Notes: generated by a model from the sequence alone, not told the origin. Shown: positions 34,754 to 44,177, counted from the stretch's first letter. The stretch is 64,000 bases of DNA from an uncultured Lachnospiraceae bacterium (GCA_947576945.1 CANPTH010000012.1:1-64000), one strand, 5' to 3'. Numbers and translations are program-made.

Positions 34754-37700
34754 ATGGATATGATACAGGAAGCGATGGCCCATAATAAGCATATTTCAGA
34801 TTATAAGTTTGACGGGGAACAGACATGGGCCGCATTCCGGAACAAGGCGGCCGGAAGAGACGTCTATCTCTATGGACTGGGAAACGTCGCCGGTTACTTT
34901 ATAGAAAAATACGGTGATAAGGTAAAACTCTGTGGTGCGATCGACAGCTATATCGGTCTGCAGGGATTTTGTCTGGGGGACTATCTGCCGGAAGCAGTGG
35001 ATACAGCCTGTGAACGGATTCCGATTTATGATGCCGGTATTCTTCCGTCGCTTGATCCGGAGAAAACGATTATTTTGATCACTGCCGTCAATGCGTATGA
35101 AGAGATTGCCCGGGAAATGGCGTCTTATCGTCTGCAATGTTTTGTCCTGCTTTTGATGGAAGCCGATGCGGGAATCCGTTTTCAAGATGAAGATGTCCGA
35201 GCGTATGACGGAAAGCAGATTGGAAAACACACCGCAAAACATAACGCAAAATGTGCCGGAGAACAGACGGATCTGCAGGAGCAGAGAAACGCATATGCAG
35301 ATAAATGCTGCAGTCTGCCCATTGCGGAAAATAAAATTGTATGCATGATCGGCAGGTATGGCGGCCATGCAAGATATATAACGAAGGAGCTGATCAGGCA
35401 AAGCGCTATCGGAGAAAGGAATGCCAACAAGGCCGGCAGTGGAAAAGCCGGTGACAGGGAATCCGACAGCAACCGGCGAGGCGATCTGGATATCGTCTGG
35501 CTGGTGGAGGATCTTAGGATCAAAGTACCCGAAGGGGTGCGGCCGGTCCGGATCGGGAATTGGAAGAAATATATTTACGAGATGGAAACAGCCGGCATCT
35601 GGGTGTTTGATATTCTTGTGCCGGCATTTATACGGAAGCGGGAAGGACAGATTTATATTCAGACCAAGCACTGGCCGAGTATAACGTTGAAGAAATTCTT
35701 TCTGGACGACCCATCGACAACAGATACGGAATACGCACGGCAACTGGTGCGGCAGAATGGAAAGATCGCGGATTACTTCTTTGTGGGAAGTGATTTCGAC
35801 CTGCAGACATGCAAAAGCGGGTTTGGCTGTGAGGGAGCGTTTGTTTTTGTCGGTTCGCCGAGGACGGACGCTTTATTTGACAAGGGGAATGGTTGCAACA
35901 TTGATAACGAGAACAGCAGAAATAACGAGGGCAGCAGCGGCAGCAAAGACCACAGGGGCAACAGAACCAACTCTGTCAACCGAAATAAGGTTTATGCCAG
36001 ATACCACATTGCGGCAGACACCCACACGCTGTTATATGCGCCGACTTTTCGCTTCGATCAGGAAAAAAAGCAGAAAAGGACAGTGCAGGGATTAGATTTT
36101 ACGAAACTTTTAAAACAGCTGGAGCGGCGTTTTGGCGGTCAATGGAAGATTCTGTTCAGAGGGCATCCCTCTCTTTTGCATCTGCAAAACAGAGAAGTTA
36201 TGGAACATAGCGTCTCGGTGATTGATGTGAGCGGGTACGAGGACAGTCAGGAGCTTGTGGCCGCCTGCGATATGCTTATTTCTGATTATTCGAGTATTCT
36301 GTTTGAGGCGGCGTTTGTGAGGAAAGCGACGCTGCTGTTTGCACCTGACAGGGAAGCATATCTGGAAAAGGAGCGGACGTTTTACATAGACTACGATGCG
36401 TTGCCGTTTCCGGCTGCACAGACGAACGGGGAATTGGCCGCCGCGATCGAGCGGTTTGATGAGGGTGCCTATCGGAAGAAGACAGCTCTTTTTCTGGAGC
36501 AGTACGGTGTGTATGAGGACGGTCACGCCAGCGAAAGGGCGGCGGCGTTTCTGTTGTCCCGGCTGGAGCGCCGGCACAGGATTTCCGTCATCATACCTTT
36601 CTACAACACGGCCGCTTATCTGCCGCGCTGTATCGAAAGCGTTCTAAACCAGAGCTGCAGGGATCTGGAGATCATTCTGGTGGACGATGGCTCTACGGAT
36701 GATTCCCTGCAGATCTGTGAAGCCTATGCGAAGAAAGATCCCCGTATCGTTCTCATCAGTCAGGAAAACCGCGGGAATACTGCGGCGAGGAAAGCCGGGA
36801 TAAAAGCCTGCAGAGGAGAGTATGTCATGTTTGTGGATTCCGATGACTGGATCGGAACCGATCTGGCCGCCCTGCTGTATGAGCAGGCGGAGAAGCATCG
36901 TGCGGATCTGGTCGTTTCCAATGTGTTGAAGATCCGGGCAGGCGGACGGGAGGAAGAGCGGAGAAACCTGATCGCACCGGGGGTTTATACCAACCCCGGA
37001 GATGCGGTGAAGAAGCTGTTTTTTGATTATGAAGACTGCCGGTACGGCATTTTGCCCTATCTGTTTGCCAAATTGTACCGGAGAGAGCTGGCAGTCCGTT
37101 CCATGGAAAAGATTGAAGACAGGATCCAATACGACGAGGATCGGGCGCTGGTGTGGACCTGTCTTATGCAGGACATCACGGCGGTCTTTGTTGACAGCAG
37201 GGCGTATTATTACTGTCAGCGGGCCGAAGGGCTGGTGCGCGCCAGAGACGAACTGTATCTGGCGAAGATCAACTATTTCTACTGCTATATGCGCAGGCTG
37301 TTTGCGCAGGAAGACGGGATCTTGAGAAAGCAGCTGGAACGGTATGTGGCCTGGAACGTGCAGATTGCGTTTCAGTGGAAACTGGGCATGGGGGAAGGCG
37401 CTTTGCCGAAGGAGCAGGGAAGCGACTGGGAGATTAAGCAGGATGACCATAGAAGGTCATCAGATTCCCGAAAGCGGCTGGTATCCGGGAGCGGAGCGGA
37501 TGCCGCCGGCTGCCCGGATCCGGCAGGACAAAATGTCAAAGTGTCGGTGATCATCCCTTCCCTCAATGCCGCCGGCCAGATCAGGGAGTGCCTTGACAGC
37601 GTCAGGAGGCAGACGCTGCCGGAGCTGGAGATTCTCTGTGTGGATGCCGGTTCGACGGACGGGACGGCTGCGATCCTGGAGGAATATGCTGCGCTGGATA

Positions 37701-38887
37701 ACCGGATCCGTTATCTGCAGTCGGAGCGGAAAAGCTACGGTTTCCAGATGAACACAGGGATAGAGGCGGCAGGCGGGGAGTACATAGGCATTGTGGAGCC
37801 GGATGATTACGTCGCGGAGGATATGTTTGAGAAACTGTACGATGCCGCCCACGGCAACCATCTGGATTATGTGAAATCCAATTTCTATAAGTTCGTGGAT
37901 TACCGGGGCCGGCGTCATTACCGGAAGTGGGAGCGAAGCTATTGGGGACAGTCCGGCGATATTTTCGGACGGGTGATCCTGTTAAAAGAAACACCCCGGG
38001 CGCTGGTCTACGGCGACCACGGCAATATCTGGTCGGGCATCTACCGGCGGGAATTTGTGCTGGGGCGAAAGATCCGGTTTCATGAGACGCCCGGGGCTTC
38101 CTATCAGGATACGGGATTTGCCCTGTTGTGTTCGCTGGAAGCGGAGCGGGTGATGTTCGTGGAAGACTGTTTTTACCGCTACAGGCAGGGCGGCACGGGA
38201 GCGTCGGTGCGGTCACAGGACAAGCACAGCGTGATTATTGCCGAATATGCATGGATCTGGGAGCAGATGAAAAGCAGAGGATTTACGGACGAAGTATGCC
38301 GCAGCTTCTATATGGCGATGAAATTCCACTCTTATCTGTGGAATTACAACAGGCTGCGGCCAGAAGGCAGGAGACGGTTTCTGACAGGCCTTGTGCGGGA
38401 TGAGATGCTGGAATTTCGGGAGGAAGTACTGGCGTTTCGGATTCCTGAAAAGGACAGGGTGCTGCGATTATGGCGGGGGAAGCAGACACAGGAAGATATT
38501 TTTAACGAGGCGGAAGAGAGAAGAAGAAACGATACGGAGGCATTCCTGCAGCTGGTGGAAAAGGCGGCACAGATCGTGGTGGTCTGTGCGGGAGCGCGGG
38601 GCAGGGCACTTTTGAAGCTGTGCGGAAAGCTGGGGACAGGAAATATCCATGCCGTCTGTGATAATGCTCCTGTTGTTCAGGGGCAGACCGTGGAGGGCAT
38701 GGAGGTGATGAGCGTGGAACGAGCAGTCAGGCAGTACCCCAAAGCCTGTTATATGATCGCCAATCAATGTCATGCAGAAGAATTGTCTGCGCAGCTTGCC
38801 GGCGCGGGGATCAGCGCAGAGCAGATTTCTGTCTACGGGGAAGGCATCTACGGGGAAGAGGCGGTGATGAAATTTTTATTTTCGTGA
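34754..38887 (+). CDS. Multidomain glycan polymerase: Rossmann module, TagF-like transferase, two GT2 domains, Rossmann module
   Basis: A 1377-residue protein. The start at 34754 is behind AGGGGAGACTGGACATTC; the longer frame enters the terminator hairpin. About residues 30-165: Rossmann add-on (VYLYGLGNVAGYFI). About 170-605: CDP-glycerol-transferase fold (IYIQTKHWPS, GSPRTDALF, LYAPTFRFD, FRGHPSLL, ISDYSSILFEAA). About 609-900: GT2 (SVIIPFYNTAAYLPRC, VDSDDW). About 929-1200: second GT2 (SVIIPSLNAAGQIREC, VEPDDY). About 1270-1377: second add-on (IVVVCAGARGRALL). A single chain that can add both sugars and polyol phosphates resembles bifunctional capsule or teichoic-acid polymerases. Confidence 0.88.
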   Translation: MDMIQEAMAHNKHISDYKFDGEQTWAAFRNKAAGRDVYLYGLGNVAGYFIEKYGDKVKLCGAIDSYIGLQGFCLGDYLPEAVDTACERIPIYDAGILPSLDPEKTIILITAVNAYEEIAREMASYRLQCFVLLLMEADAGIRFQDEDVRAYDGKQIGKHTAKHNAKCAGEQTDLQEQRNAYADKCCSLPIAENKIVCMIGRYGGHARYITKELIRQSAIGERNANKAGSGKAGDRESDSNRRGDLDIVWLVEDLRIKVPEGVRPVRIGNWKKYIYEMETAGIWVFDILVPAFIRKREGQIYIQTKHWPSITLKKFFLDDPSTTDTEYARQLVRQNGKIADYFFVGSDFDLQTCKSGFGCEGAFVFVGSPRTDALFDKGNGCNIDNENSRNNEGSSGSKDHRGNRTNSVNRNKVYARYHIAADTHTLLYAPTFRFDQEKKQKRTVQGLDFTKLLKQLERRFGGQWKILFRGHPSLLHLQNREVMEHSVSVIDVSGYEDSQELVAACDMLISDYSSILFEAAFVRKATLLFAPDREAYLEKERTFYIDYDALPFPAAQTNGELAAAIERFDEGAYRKKTALFLEQYGVYEDGHASERAAAFLLSRLERRHRISVIIPFYNTAAYLPRCIESVLNQSCRDLEIILVDDGSTDDSLQICEAYAKKDPRIVLISQENRGNTAARKAGIKACRGEYVMFVDSDDWIGTDLAALLYEQAEKHRADLVVSNVLKIRAGGREEERRNLIAPGVYTNPGDAVKKLFFDYEDCRYGILPYLFAKLYRRELAVRSMEKIEDRIQYDEDRALVWTCLMQDITAVFVDSRAYYYCQRAEGLVRARDELYLAKINYFYCYMRRLFAQEDGILRKQLERYVAWNVQIAFQWKLGMGEGALPKEQGSDWEIKQDDHRRSSDSRKRLVSGSGADAAGCPDPAGQNVKVSVIIPSLNAAGQIRECLDSVRRQTLPELEILCVDAGSTDGTAAILEEYAALDNRIRYLQSERKSYGFQMNTGIEAAGGEYIGIVEPDDYVAEDMFEKLYDAAHGNHLDYVKSNFYKFVDYRGRRHYRKWERSYWGQSGDIFGRVILLKETPRALVYGDHGNIWSGIYRREFVLGRKIRFHETPGASYQDTGFALLCSLEAERVMFVEDCFYRYRQGGTGASVRSQDKHSVIIAEYAWIWEQMKSRGFTDEVCRSFYMAMKFHSYLWNYNRLRPEGRRRFLTGLVRDEMLEFREEVLAFRIPEKDRVLRLWRGKQTQEDIFNEAEERRRNDTEAFLQLVEKAAQIVVVCAGARGRALLKLCGKLGTGNIHAVCDNAPVVQGQTVEGMEVMSVERAVRQYPKACYMIANQCHAEELSAQLAGAGISAEQISVYGEGIYGEEAVMKFLFS

Positions 38888-38911
38888 GCAGACAGTAGGG
38901 TGCGCGCAGAA

Positions 38912-38975
38912 CGGAAACTTTGGGGGATGTGTTCGGAACACGCTGCCCCAAATATTCCGCATGGAGGTAACAGGG
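38912..38975 (+). promoter_or_regulatory. Hairpin leader ending in the ribosome site (possible leader variant)
   Basis: CGGAA and TTCCG enclose a stem TTTGGGG/CCCCAAA (38919-38952), itself holding GTGTT-CGG-AACAC. The structure ends with CATGGAGG, the ribosome site of the gene at 38976. The layout (stem, then MATGGAGG) resembles the recurrent leader, but hairpin sequences differ, so common origin is uncertain. Confidence 0.45.
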
Positions 38976-40076
38976 ATGAACGCACAACAGGATAAGATGC
39001 AGTGGATCTACGGGCAGTTATGCGATGAAGAATCCAGATATCTATTTGAAAACAGAAGGAAATATGCCGAGAGCGGTGAGTGGAAATACATTGAAAATAT
39101 AGTCAGGAGCATACCGCAGTACGCCGACAATGTTTACTATGGCGGCAAGGAACAGGAGCTGTACCGAAAGCTGAGAGCATGCGGTAAGAAGATCATTCTT
39201 TTCGGTTATGGGTACAGGGCCAAAAAGCTGTACCGGGATCTTTGCGCGGAGCACTTGGAAATGGCGTATATTGTTGATTCCGATGAGAAGAAGCAGGGCA
39301 CTTTTATAGAGAAAACACCGATTGTTTCTCTGCGGTATGTTGTTGAACGGGAGAACACTGACCAGTGCGTGTTTCTGATCACTTCCTCTTATCATGCGGA
39401 AGAGATACGGACGGAACTGTCAAAATGCGGCTGCAGATACATAGAAGACGCAAACCTGTACGGCAAGTGTTTCCGGCAGGATCAGTATTTTGAGCGCAGT
39501 GGTTTTTTGACGTTTGCGGATCAGGAGGTCTTTGTCGATGGGGGATGTTTTGATCTGGAAACGACACGGATCATGATGGAGAGACTGGAAGAAGAGGGGA
39601 AGAAGTGCCGGAGCGTGTATGCCTTTGAGCCGGACCGGAACAACTATTTGACCTGTAAAAAGAAGATAGCACATGGCGGCTGGCACAACATAACGCTGGT
39701 CAATGCCGGATTGTGGCATGAACCGGCGGCGTTAACCTGGGAGAATGCGGGAACGGCCGGAGCACATCTGGCAGAAGCGGCGGGGGAAGGCGGCGGCCGG
39801 TGTCAGGTGAAAGCGGTTTCTCTGGATTCTGTTGTTGAGAAAAGGGAGCAGGTTACGTTTATCAAGCTGGATGTGGAAGGAGCCGAACTGGAGGCTTTGC
39901 AGGGAGCGAAGCGGATCATCACAGAAAACAGGCCGAAACTCGCGGTCTGCCTTTATCATAAGAAGGAAGACTACTGGCGGATTCCTTATTATGTGAAAAG
40001 TCTGGTGCCGGAGTACAGATTATATATCAGACACTACAGCAATTATTCGGCGGAAACGGTACTGTATGCCGTTTGA
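38976..40076 (+). CDS. Rossmann module plus FkbM-type methyltransferase
   Basis: A 366-residue protein whose ATG follows GGAGGTAACAGGG. After a 60-residue helical N-terminus comes the Rossmann add-on (KIILFGYGYRAKKLY, IVDSDEKKQGT; about 70-165). The FkbM methyltransferase domain (about 185-366) has VFVDGGCFDLETTRI as the SAM loop, VYAFEPDRNNY as the acidic strand and FIKLDVEGAELEALQGA, the family's most diagnostic block. It probably O-methylates a sugar of the polymer. It overlaps the next start by 11 bases. Confidence 0.9.
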   Translation: MNAQQDKMQWIYGQLCDEESRYLFENRRKYAESGEWKYIENIVRSIPQYADNVYYGGKEQELYRKLRACGKKIILFGYGYRAKKLYRDLCAEHLEMAYIVDSDEKKQGTFIEKTPIVSLRYVVERENTDQCVFLITSSYHAEEIRTELSKCGCRYIEDANLYGKCFRQDQYFERSGFLTFADQEVFVDGGCFDLETTRIMMERLEEEGKKCRSVYAFEPDRNNYLTCKKKIAHGGWHNITLVNAGLWHEPAALTWENAGTAGAHLAEAAGEGGGRCQVKAVSLDSVVEKREQVTFIKLDVEGAELEALQGAKRIITENRPKLAVCLYHKKEDYWRIPYYVKSLVPEYRLYIRHYSNYSAETVLYAV

Positions 40077-42678
40077 ACATATAGTAAACGACATAACAAC
40101 TTTCTGTTTCCGGCTCTTGCAGAAGCCATATACGGTAGCTCCTGCAAGGCCGAAAACGAAATTTCTAATGTCGTTAACTATACATGCCGGATTCAAAAAT
40201 AGAAATACGAATAGAAATATGAATGGAAATATGAATAGCAATATAAATGGAAATATGAATGGAAATACAGACAGAAATACAAACAAAAATACAGATCACA
40301 ACTTTAAGGAAAGTAAGGGAAGAACATTGCACAGAGCAGAGGAAGAAAAAATAACCCTGCAGGAACTGATCGCGGAACTGCCCAAAGGGCTGGTCAAGTG
40401 GTATCCGTTTAAGACGGATCAGTGTGCGCTTTATATCACCGGGAATACGGAACTTGACCGGGCGGTGGAGGAAGCCCTGCGGGAGAGCGGTATGACGGTG
40501 GATTGTGTGGAAGCGGAAAACCTCCCTTTAAAGCGGTACGACCACATCATAATCACCACGGCGATGGAACAGACTGGAAACAGGGAAGAGGCCGCGGAAA
40601 TTTTGCGAAAAGCAAGGCCGCTGTTAAAGGAACATGGCAGGCTGTTTCTGGGGATGAACAACCGTCTGGGCATCCGGTATTTCTGCGGGGACAAGGATCC
40701 CTATACGGGGCGGAGTTTTGACGGCGTGGAGGGATACGTCAGGGCGGAGGCGTCTGCTTTTGACCGCAGGAAAGGCCGCAGTTACGCTAAGGCGGAAATC
40801 AGGCAGATGCTTCAGGAAGCCGGGTTTTTGCATTACAGGTTTTATTCGGTATTTCCTGTGCTGGAGAGGCCGCAGATCATGTTTGCCGATGATTTTACGC
40901 CGGGGGAACAGCTGGACATCCGGATTTTTCCGCAGTATCATTGTGCGGATACTGTATTTCTGGAGGAAGAACTGCTGTACGGCGCGCTGCTTGACAACGG
41001 GATGTTCCATCCCATGGCTAACGCATTCTTTATAGAGTGCGCGCCTGACGGCGGGCTTTCCGGCGTAAATCAGATCACCATATCCATGGACAGGGGGCGG
41101 GAGAATGCCATGTTCACCATGCTCTGCAGGGATGGTCGTGTGGTAAAAAAGCCCGTCTATAAGGAAGGGATGCATAAGGGAAAGGCGCTTAAGGAGAATG
41201 CGGCCGATCTGGAACGCCATGGTGTGCGGATGGTACCCATGGAACTGGAAAATGACGCATGTGTCATGCCTTATGTAAAGGAACGATCGGCCCTGTCCTT
41301 TCTGCGGGAGCTGTCCACAAAGAACCAGGAGCGGTTCCTGCAGGAGCTGGACCGGTTCTGGCAGATCATCCTGCATTCCTCGGAGCATACAGCCTATGAG
41401 GAGATCGACTGGGAGAATTATGCGCCGGGATGGGAGAAAAAGGCTCCTGACGATCCTTTGAAAGGCCAGTGGAAGAAGCTGGCTTTTGGAACGGCGCAGG
41501 AGCGGGACAGCATCGGTGTGATCCTGAAAAGGGGCTATATCGACCTGATACCGCTGAATGCCTTTTACGACGGGGAGGATTACCTGTTCTATGATCAGGA
41601 GATGTACGTGGAAAACCTGCCGGCGAAGTCGATCCTGCTCAGGACGCTGACCACCCTCTATCTGGGCAACTGGGAGCTGGAGCGCATTCTGCCGGAGGAG
41701 AGGCTGCGGGAACGCTATGGTCTGAACCAATGCAGGCAGTTATTTTCCGCATTTAACAGCCGCTTTTTAAACGAACTGAGAAATGACAGGACTTTGCGGG
41801 AGTACCACAGGGCGGTGCGGAAGAACGCAGGTACGATCCATGCCAACCGCCAGCGCATGAATTATGCGGCACAGGAGTACGACCGGATCTTCCGGGATAT
41901 CTTTAAGGGAACGCGGAACCGCAGGCTCTATCTGTTCGGAACGGGACAGTTCGGGCGGGCTTTTCTGTCGCAGTTTGGACAGGACTGTGAGATTGCCGGA
42001 TTCATAGACAATGATCCGGACAAGTGGAATACCAGGATCGGGGGCATACCGGTTTATCCGCCGGCAGAGCTTACGGCTCTGGAAAAGGGGACTTACAAGG
42101 TGATCATCTGTATCAAGAATCATCGGGCCGTTATGGAGCAGCTGACAGGAATGGGCATCACCAATTTCAGCGTTTATGATGTCAGCCTTGCGTACGTAAG
42201 GCCCGTGCCGGAGCCGGGAGACAGGGAGAAGACCGGGGAGAGCGGGAGGAAAAAGTATCATGTGGGATATGTGGCAGGTGTGTTTGACCTTTTTCATATA
42301 GGGCATCTGAATCTGCTCAGGCGTGCCAAAGAGCAGTGCACCCATCTGATCGTGGGTGTGGTGACGGACGAAGGGGTGATCCGGAACAAGCACACAGCCT
42401 GTATCGTTCCTTTTGCGGAGCGGATCGAGATCGTGCGTGCCTGCAGATATGTGGATGAGGCGGTGGAAATACCGCTGGAGCAGTATGACACAGATGAGGC
42501 GTACAGGAGATATCAGTTTGACGTACAGTTCTCCGGGAGCGACTACGCCGACAGCCCGGCATGGACAGCCAAGAGAGAGTTTCTGCGGCAAAAGGGGGCG
42601 GATCTGGTATTTTTTCCTTATACGGAATCTACCAGTTCCACGAAGCGCAAGGAGTTGATCAGCAGGAAACAGTTGTAG
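40066..42678 (+). CDS. Multidomain glycan enzyme ending in a TagD-like cytidylyltransferase
   Basis: An 870-residue frame; the real start is uncertain. ATG 40066 overlaps the previous stop (re-initiation is possible), and ATG 40168 lies inside a palindrome. Residues ~6-39 are encoded by that 101-bp palindrome, and ~45-76 by eight 12-bp repeats giving N-x-N-x units. From ~90 the protein looks normal: a methyltransferase-like region (LKEHGRLFLGMNNRLGIRYF, near 189), a middle region whose DLIPLNAFYDGEDYLFYDQE recalls kinase-like folds in glycan enzymes (weak), the Rossmann add-on (LYLFGTGQFGRAFL, ~620), and a cytidylyltransferase (GVFDLFHIGHLNLL, ~735; SSTKRK near the end). Confidence 0.75.
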   Translation: MPFEHIVNDITTFCFRLLQKPYTVAPARPKTKFLMSLTIHAGFKNRNTNRNMNGNMNSNINGNMNGNTDRNTNKNTDHNFKESKGRTLHRAEEEKITLQELIAELPKGLVKWYPFKTDQCALYITGNTELDRAVEEALRESGMTVDCVEAENLPLKRYDHIIITTAMEQTGNREEAAEILRKARPLLKEHGRLFLGMNNRLGIRYFCGDKDPYTGRSFDGVEGYVRAEASAFDRRKGRSYAKAEIRQMLQEAGFLHYRFYSVFPVLERPQIMFADDFTPGEQLDIRIFPQYHCADTVFLEEELLYGALLDNGMFHPMANAFFIECAPDGGLSGVNQITISMDRGRENAMFTMLCRDGRVVKKPVYKEGMHKGKALKENAADLERHGVRMVPMELENDACVMPYVKERSALSFLRELSTKNQERFLQELDRFWQIILHSSEHTAYEEIDWENYAPGWEKKAPDDPLKGQWKKLAFGTAQERDSIGVILKRGYIDLIPLNAFYDGEDYLFYDQEMYVENLPAKSILLRTLTTLYLGNWELERILPEERLRERYGLNQCRQLFSAFNSRFLNELRNDRTLREYHRAVRKNAGTIHANRQRMNYAAQEYDRIFRDIFKGTRNRRLYLFGTGQFGRAFLSQFGQDCEIAGFIDNDPDKWNTRIGGIPVYPPAELTALEKGTYKVIICIKNHRAVMEQLTGMGITNFSVYDVSLAYVRPVPEPGDREKTGESGRKKYHVGYVAGVFDLFHIGHLNLLRRAKEQCTHLIVGVVTDEGVIRNKHTACIVPFAERIEIVRACRYVDEAVEIPLEQYDTDEAYRRYQFDVQFSGSDYADSPAWTAKREFLRQKGADLVFFPYTESTSSTKRKELISRKQL
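40081..40181. repeat. 101-bp near-perfect palindrome inside a coding start
   Basis: ATAGTAAACGACAT (40081-40094) pairs with ATGTCGTTAACTAT (40168-40181). Further in, TTCTGTTTCCGGCTCTTGCAG pairs with CTGCAAGGCCGAAAACGAA with small bulges, leaving a short apex. The reading frame stays open through it. It looks like a palindromic mini-element inserted at the gene's 5' end, or a strong translational control hairpin. Confidence 0.7.
40198..40293 (+). repeat. Eight in-frame 12-bp tandem repeats
   Basis: Units such as AATAGAAATACG and AATGGAAATATG repeat eight times without gaps, coding Asn-x-Asn-x. Because the unit is a multiple of three, copy-number change by slippage would keep the frame. It lies directly after the palindrome. 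Confidence 0.85.
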
Positions 42679-42714
42679 CTGTTGTAAAGCCGTACAATGC
42701 CCATTGCGCCTCAT

Positions 42715-42803
42715 TTCACAGTAAACTTACATCATGCTCAGCCTGCCGTCGGGCGGGCCGCATGGCCATCCATGCTGTGAAAGTCGAAGACTTTCATAGT
42801 ATG
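42715..42803. repeat. Structured intergenic repeat, copy 1
   Basis: An outer stem TTTCACAG/CTGTGAAA encloses GCCTGCC-type and GCATGG-CCAT-CCATGC hairpins, followed by GAAAGTC-GAA-GACTTTC. About 50 bases (42753-42803) recur at 63199-63249 with few changes. It fills most of the gap before the gene at 42859. Confidence 0.65.
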
Positions 42804-42858
42804 GATATAGCAGTGGCGCATGGACTGCGGCGGGTTTATGGAGAAGGAGAGCAGGGCG

Positions 42859-44058
42859 ATGCAGGTCAGTTTTACTACAAGAAGTATATACGGTCTTGAC
42901 AGGCTTGGCTCCGATCCGGACAGTGTTCTGGATCGGAATGCTTATGGCATCACACTGGATGCTGAAAGCTATTATTCCCGGAATGCGCTGGAGGGATATG
43001 GGGTAACGGCATTTGACGCAGGTGGTGCAAGGGAGCGGTGCGGAAAACTGCTGCGGGATTGTGCCAGGCACGGTGTGCCGCTTCATGCCATGCGGATGCC
43101 CCGCCTGAGATGGGATACGAAGCGCACGGATTTACAGGAACTGCTCCTGCGAATCGGGACGGAAGGAATTGCCGCCTGTGCGGGGGCAGGTTGTGGTAAT
43201 ATTGTGATCCAGCCGCTTTTCTCAGGGATTCCACGGGCTTTGTTGTGGCAGGAGAATCATCGTTATTATACGGCTTTGGGACAGACGGCGAGACAGGCCG
43301 GGGTGAGGATCCTGTTGGAAAATCAATGCGGCTGTGTGAACGGTCATCTTGTCAGGGGCGTCTGCGCCGATGCCGCTGTGGCTGCGGAATGGATCGATAC
43401 ATTGAATGAAGAACTGGAAGCGGAAGTCTTTGGCTTCTGTCTCGATACGGGAGCCTGCCGCCTGTGCAGGCAGGATATGAGAGAGATGGCGGCTGATCTG
43501 GGAGAAAAGGTCAAAGCCGTGCTGGTCAGGGAGTGCGATGGAGTCCATGAGGCCGGCAGGCTTCCCTTTACGGGCATCAATGCGGCGGGAGCTGATGTGG
43601 ATTGGTCAGGTTTAATCCGGGGATTAAGGAAAACAGCGTTTGACGGGATCCTGATCATGGATGCCTCGGATACCCTGCGGGGATTTTCCCATCTGTTCCG
43701 TCCTCAGGTATATTCGCTGATCCGCTCGGTGGCGGATTATCTGCGGTGGCAGATCGGTATGGAACGGTGTATCCGGGAGTCCGCGGCCAGAGTTCTTTTC
43801 GGAGCAGGCAATATGTGCCGTCGGTATATGGCCTGTTATGGAGAGCTGTATCCGCCGCTCTTTCTCTGCGACAATGATCCGGTGCGCTGGGGGACGAAGG
43901 TATGCGGTGTGGAGGTAAGGCCGCCGGAAGCATTAAGGAATCTGCCGGAGGAGGTTATGGTCATGATCTGCAATACTTTTTATGAAGAGACTGCGGCACA
44001 GCTTAAGGCGCTGGGAGTAAAGAAGATTGCAGCGTTCAGTGATGAGTGTCTGCCGTAA
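42859..44058 (+). CDS. Sugar-phosphate isomerase/epimerase-like TIM barrel with C-terminal Rossmann module
   Basis: A 399-residue protein; the start follows GGAGAAGGAGAGCAGGGCG. Residues 1-270 resemble the xylose-isomerase-like / AP-endonuclease-2 barrel: ITLDAESYYSRNALEGYGVTAFDA, NIVIQPLF, ILLENQCG with a metal-ligand Glu, FCLDTGACRL and a late LIMDAS. Residues about 305-399 are the recurrent add-on (RVLFGAGNMCRRYMA, LCDNDPVRWGT). It probably interconverts a sugar or inositol precursor. It is the last gene of the glycan run. Confidence 0.75.
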   Translation: MQVSFTTRSIYGLDRLGSDPDSVLDRNAYGITLDAESYYSRNALEGYGVTAFDAGGARERCGKLLRDCARHGVPLHAMRMPRLRWDTKRTDLQELLLRIGTEGIAACAGAGCGNIVIQPLFSGIPRALLWQENHRYYTALGQTARQAGVRILLENQCGCVNGHLVRGVCADAAVAAEWIDTLNEELEAEVFGFCLDTGACRLCRQDMREMAADLGEKVKAVLVRECDGVHEAGRLPFTGINAAGADVDWSGLIRGLRKTAFDGILIMDASDTLRGFSHLFRPQVYSLIRSVADYLRWQIGMERCIRESAARVLFGAGNMCRRYMACYGELYPPLFLCDNDPVRWGTKVCGVEVRPPEALRNLPEEVMVMICNTFYEETAAQLKALGVKKIAAFSDECLP

Positions 44059-44148
44059 GAGCGAGGGGGATTCTTTGCGCTGCCGAAGATAGCAGCCGGA
44101 AGGCGCGGACGCACAGGTTTTACCTGTAAGAATCTGGCAGCATGGAAC

Positions 44149-44177
44149 TTGCCTGGATTGTGCTGATAGTGTATTCT
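44149..44177 (+). promoter_or_regulatory. Candidate promoter for the exonuclease gene
   Basis: TTGCCT (44149-44154), 17 bases, TATTCT (44172-44177). Four of six bases match consensus in each hexamer. Just upstream is a small hairpin ACAGGT-TTT-ACCTGT, which could end the glycan operon but lacks a strong T-run. Confidence 0.45.

Noticed and set aside
40198-40293. Tandem repeats considered as a CRISPR array
   Set aside because: The 12-bp unit is contiguous with no spacers and stays in frame within a coding region.
40624-41730. Long minus-strand open frame (368 codons), and similar ones at 16192-17520, 34796-35743, 37602-38216 and 41767-42714
   Set aside because: They lie opposite clear plus-strand genes, have Arg/Pro/His-rich composition, no ribosome sites and no recognisable motifs; they are codon-bias shadows.
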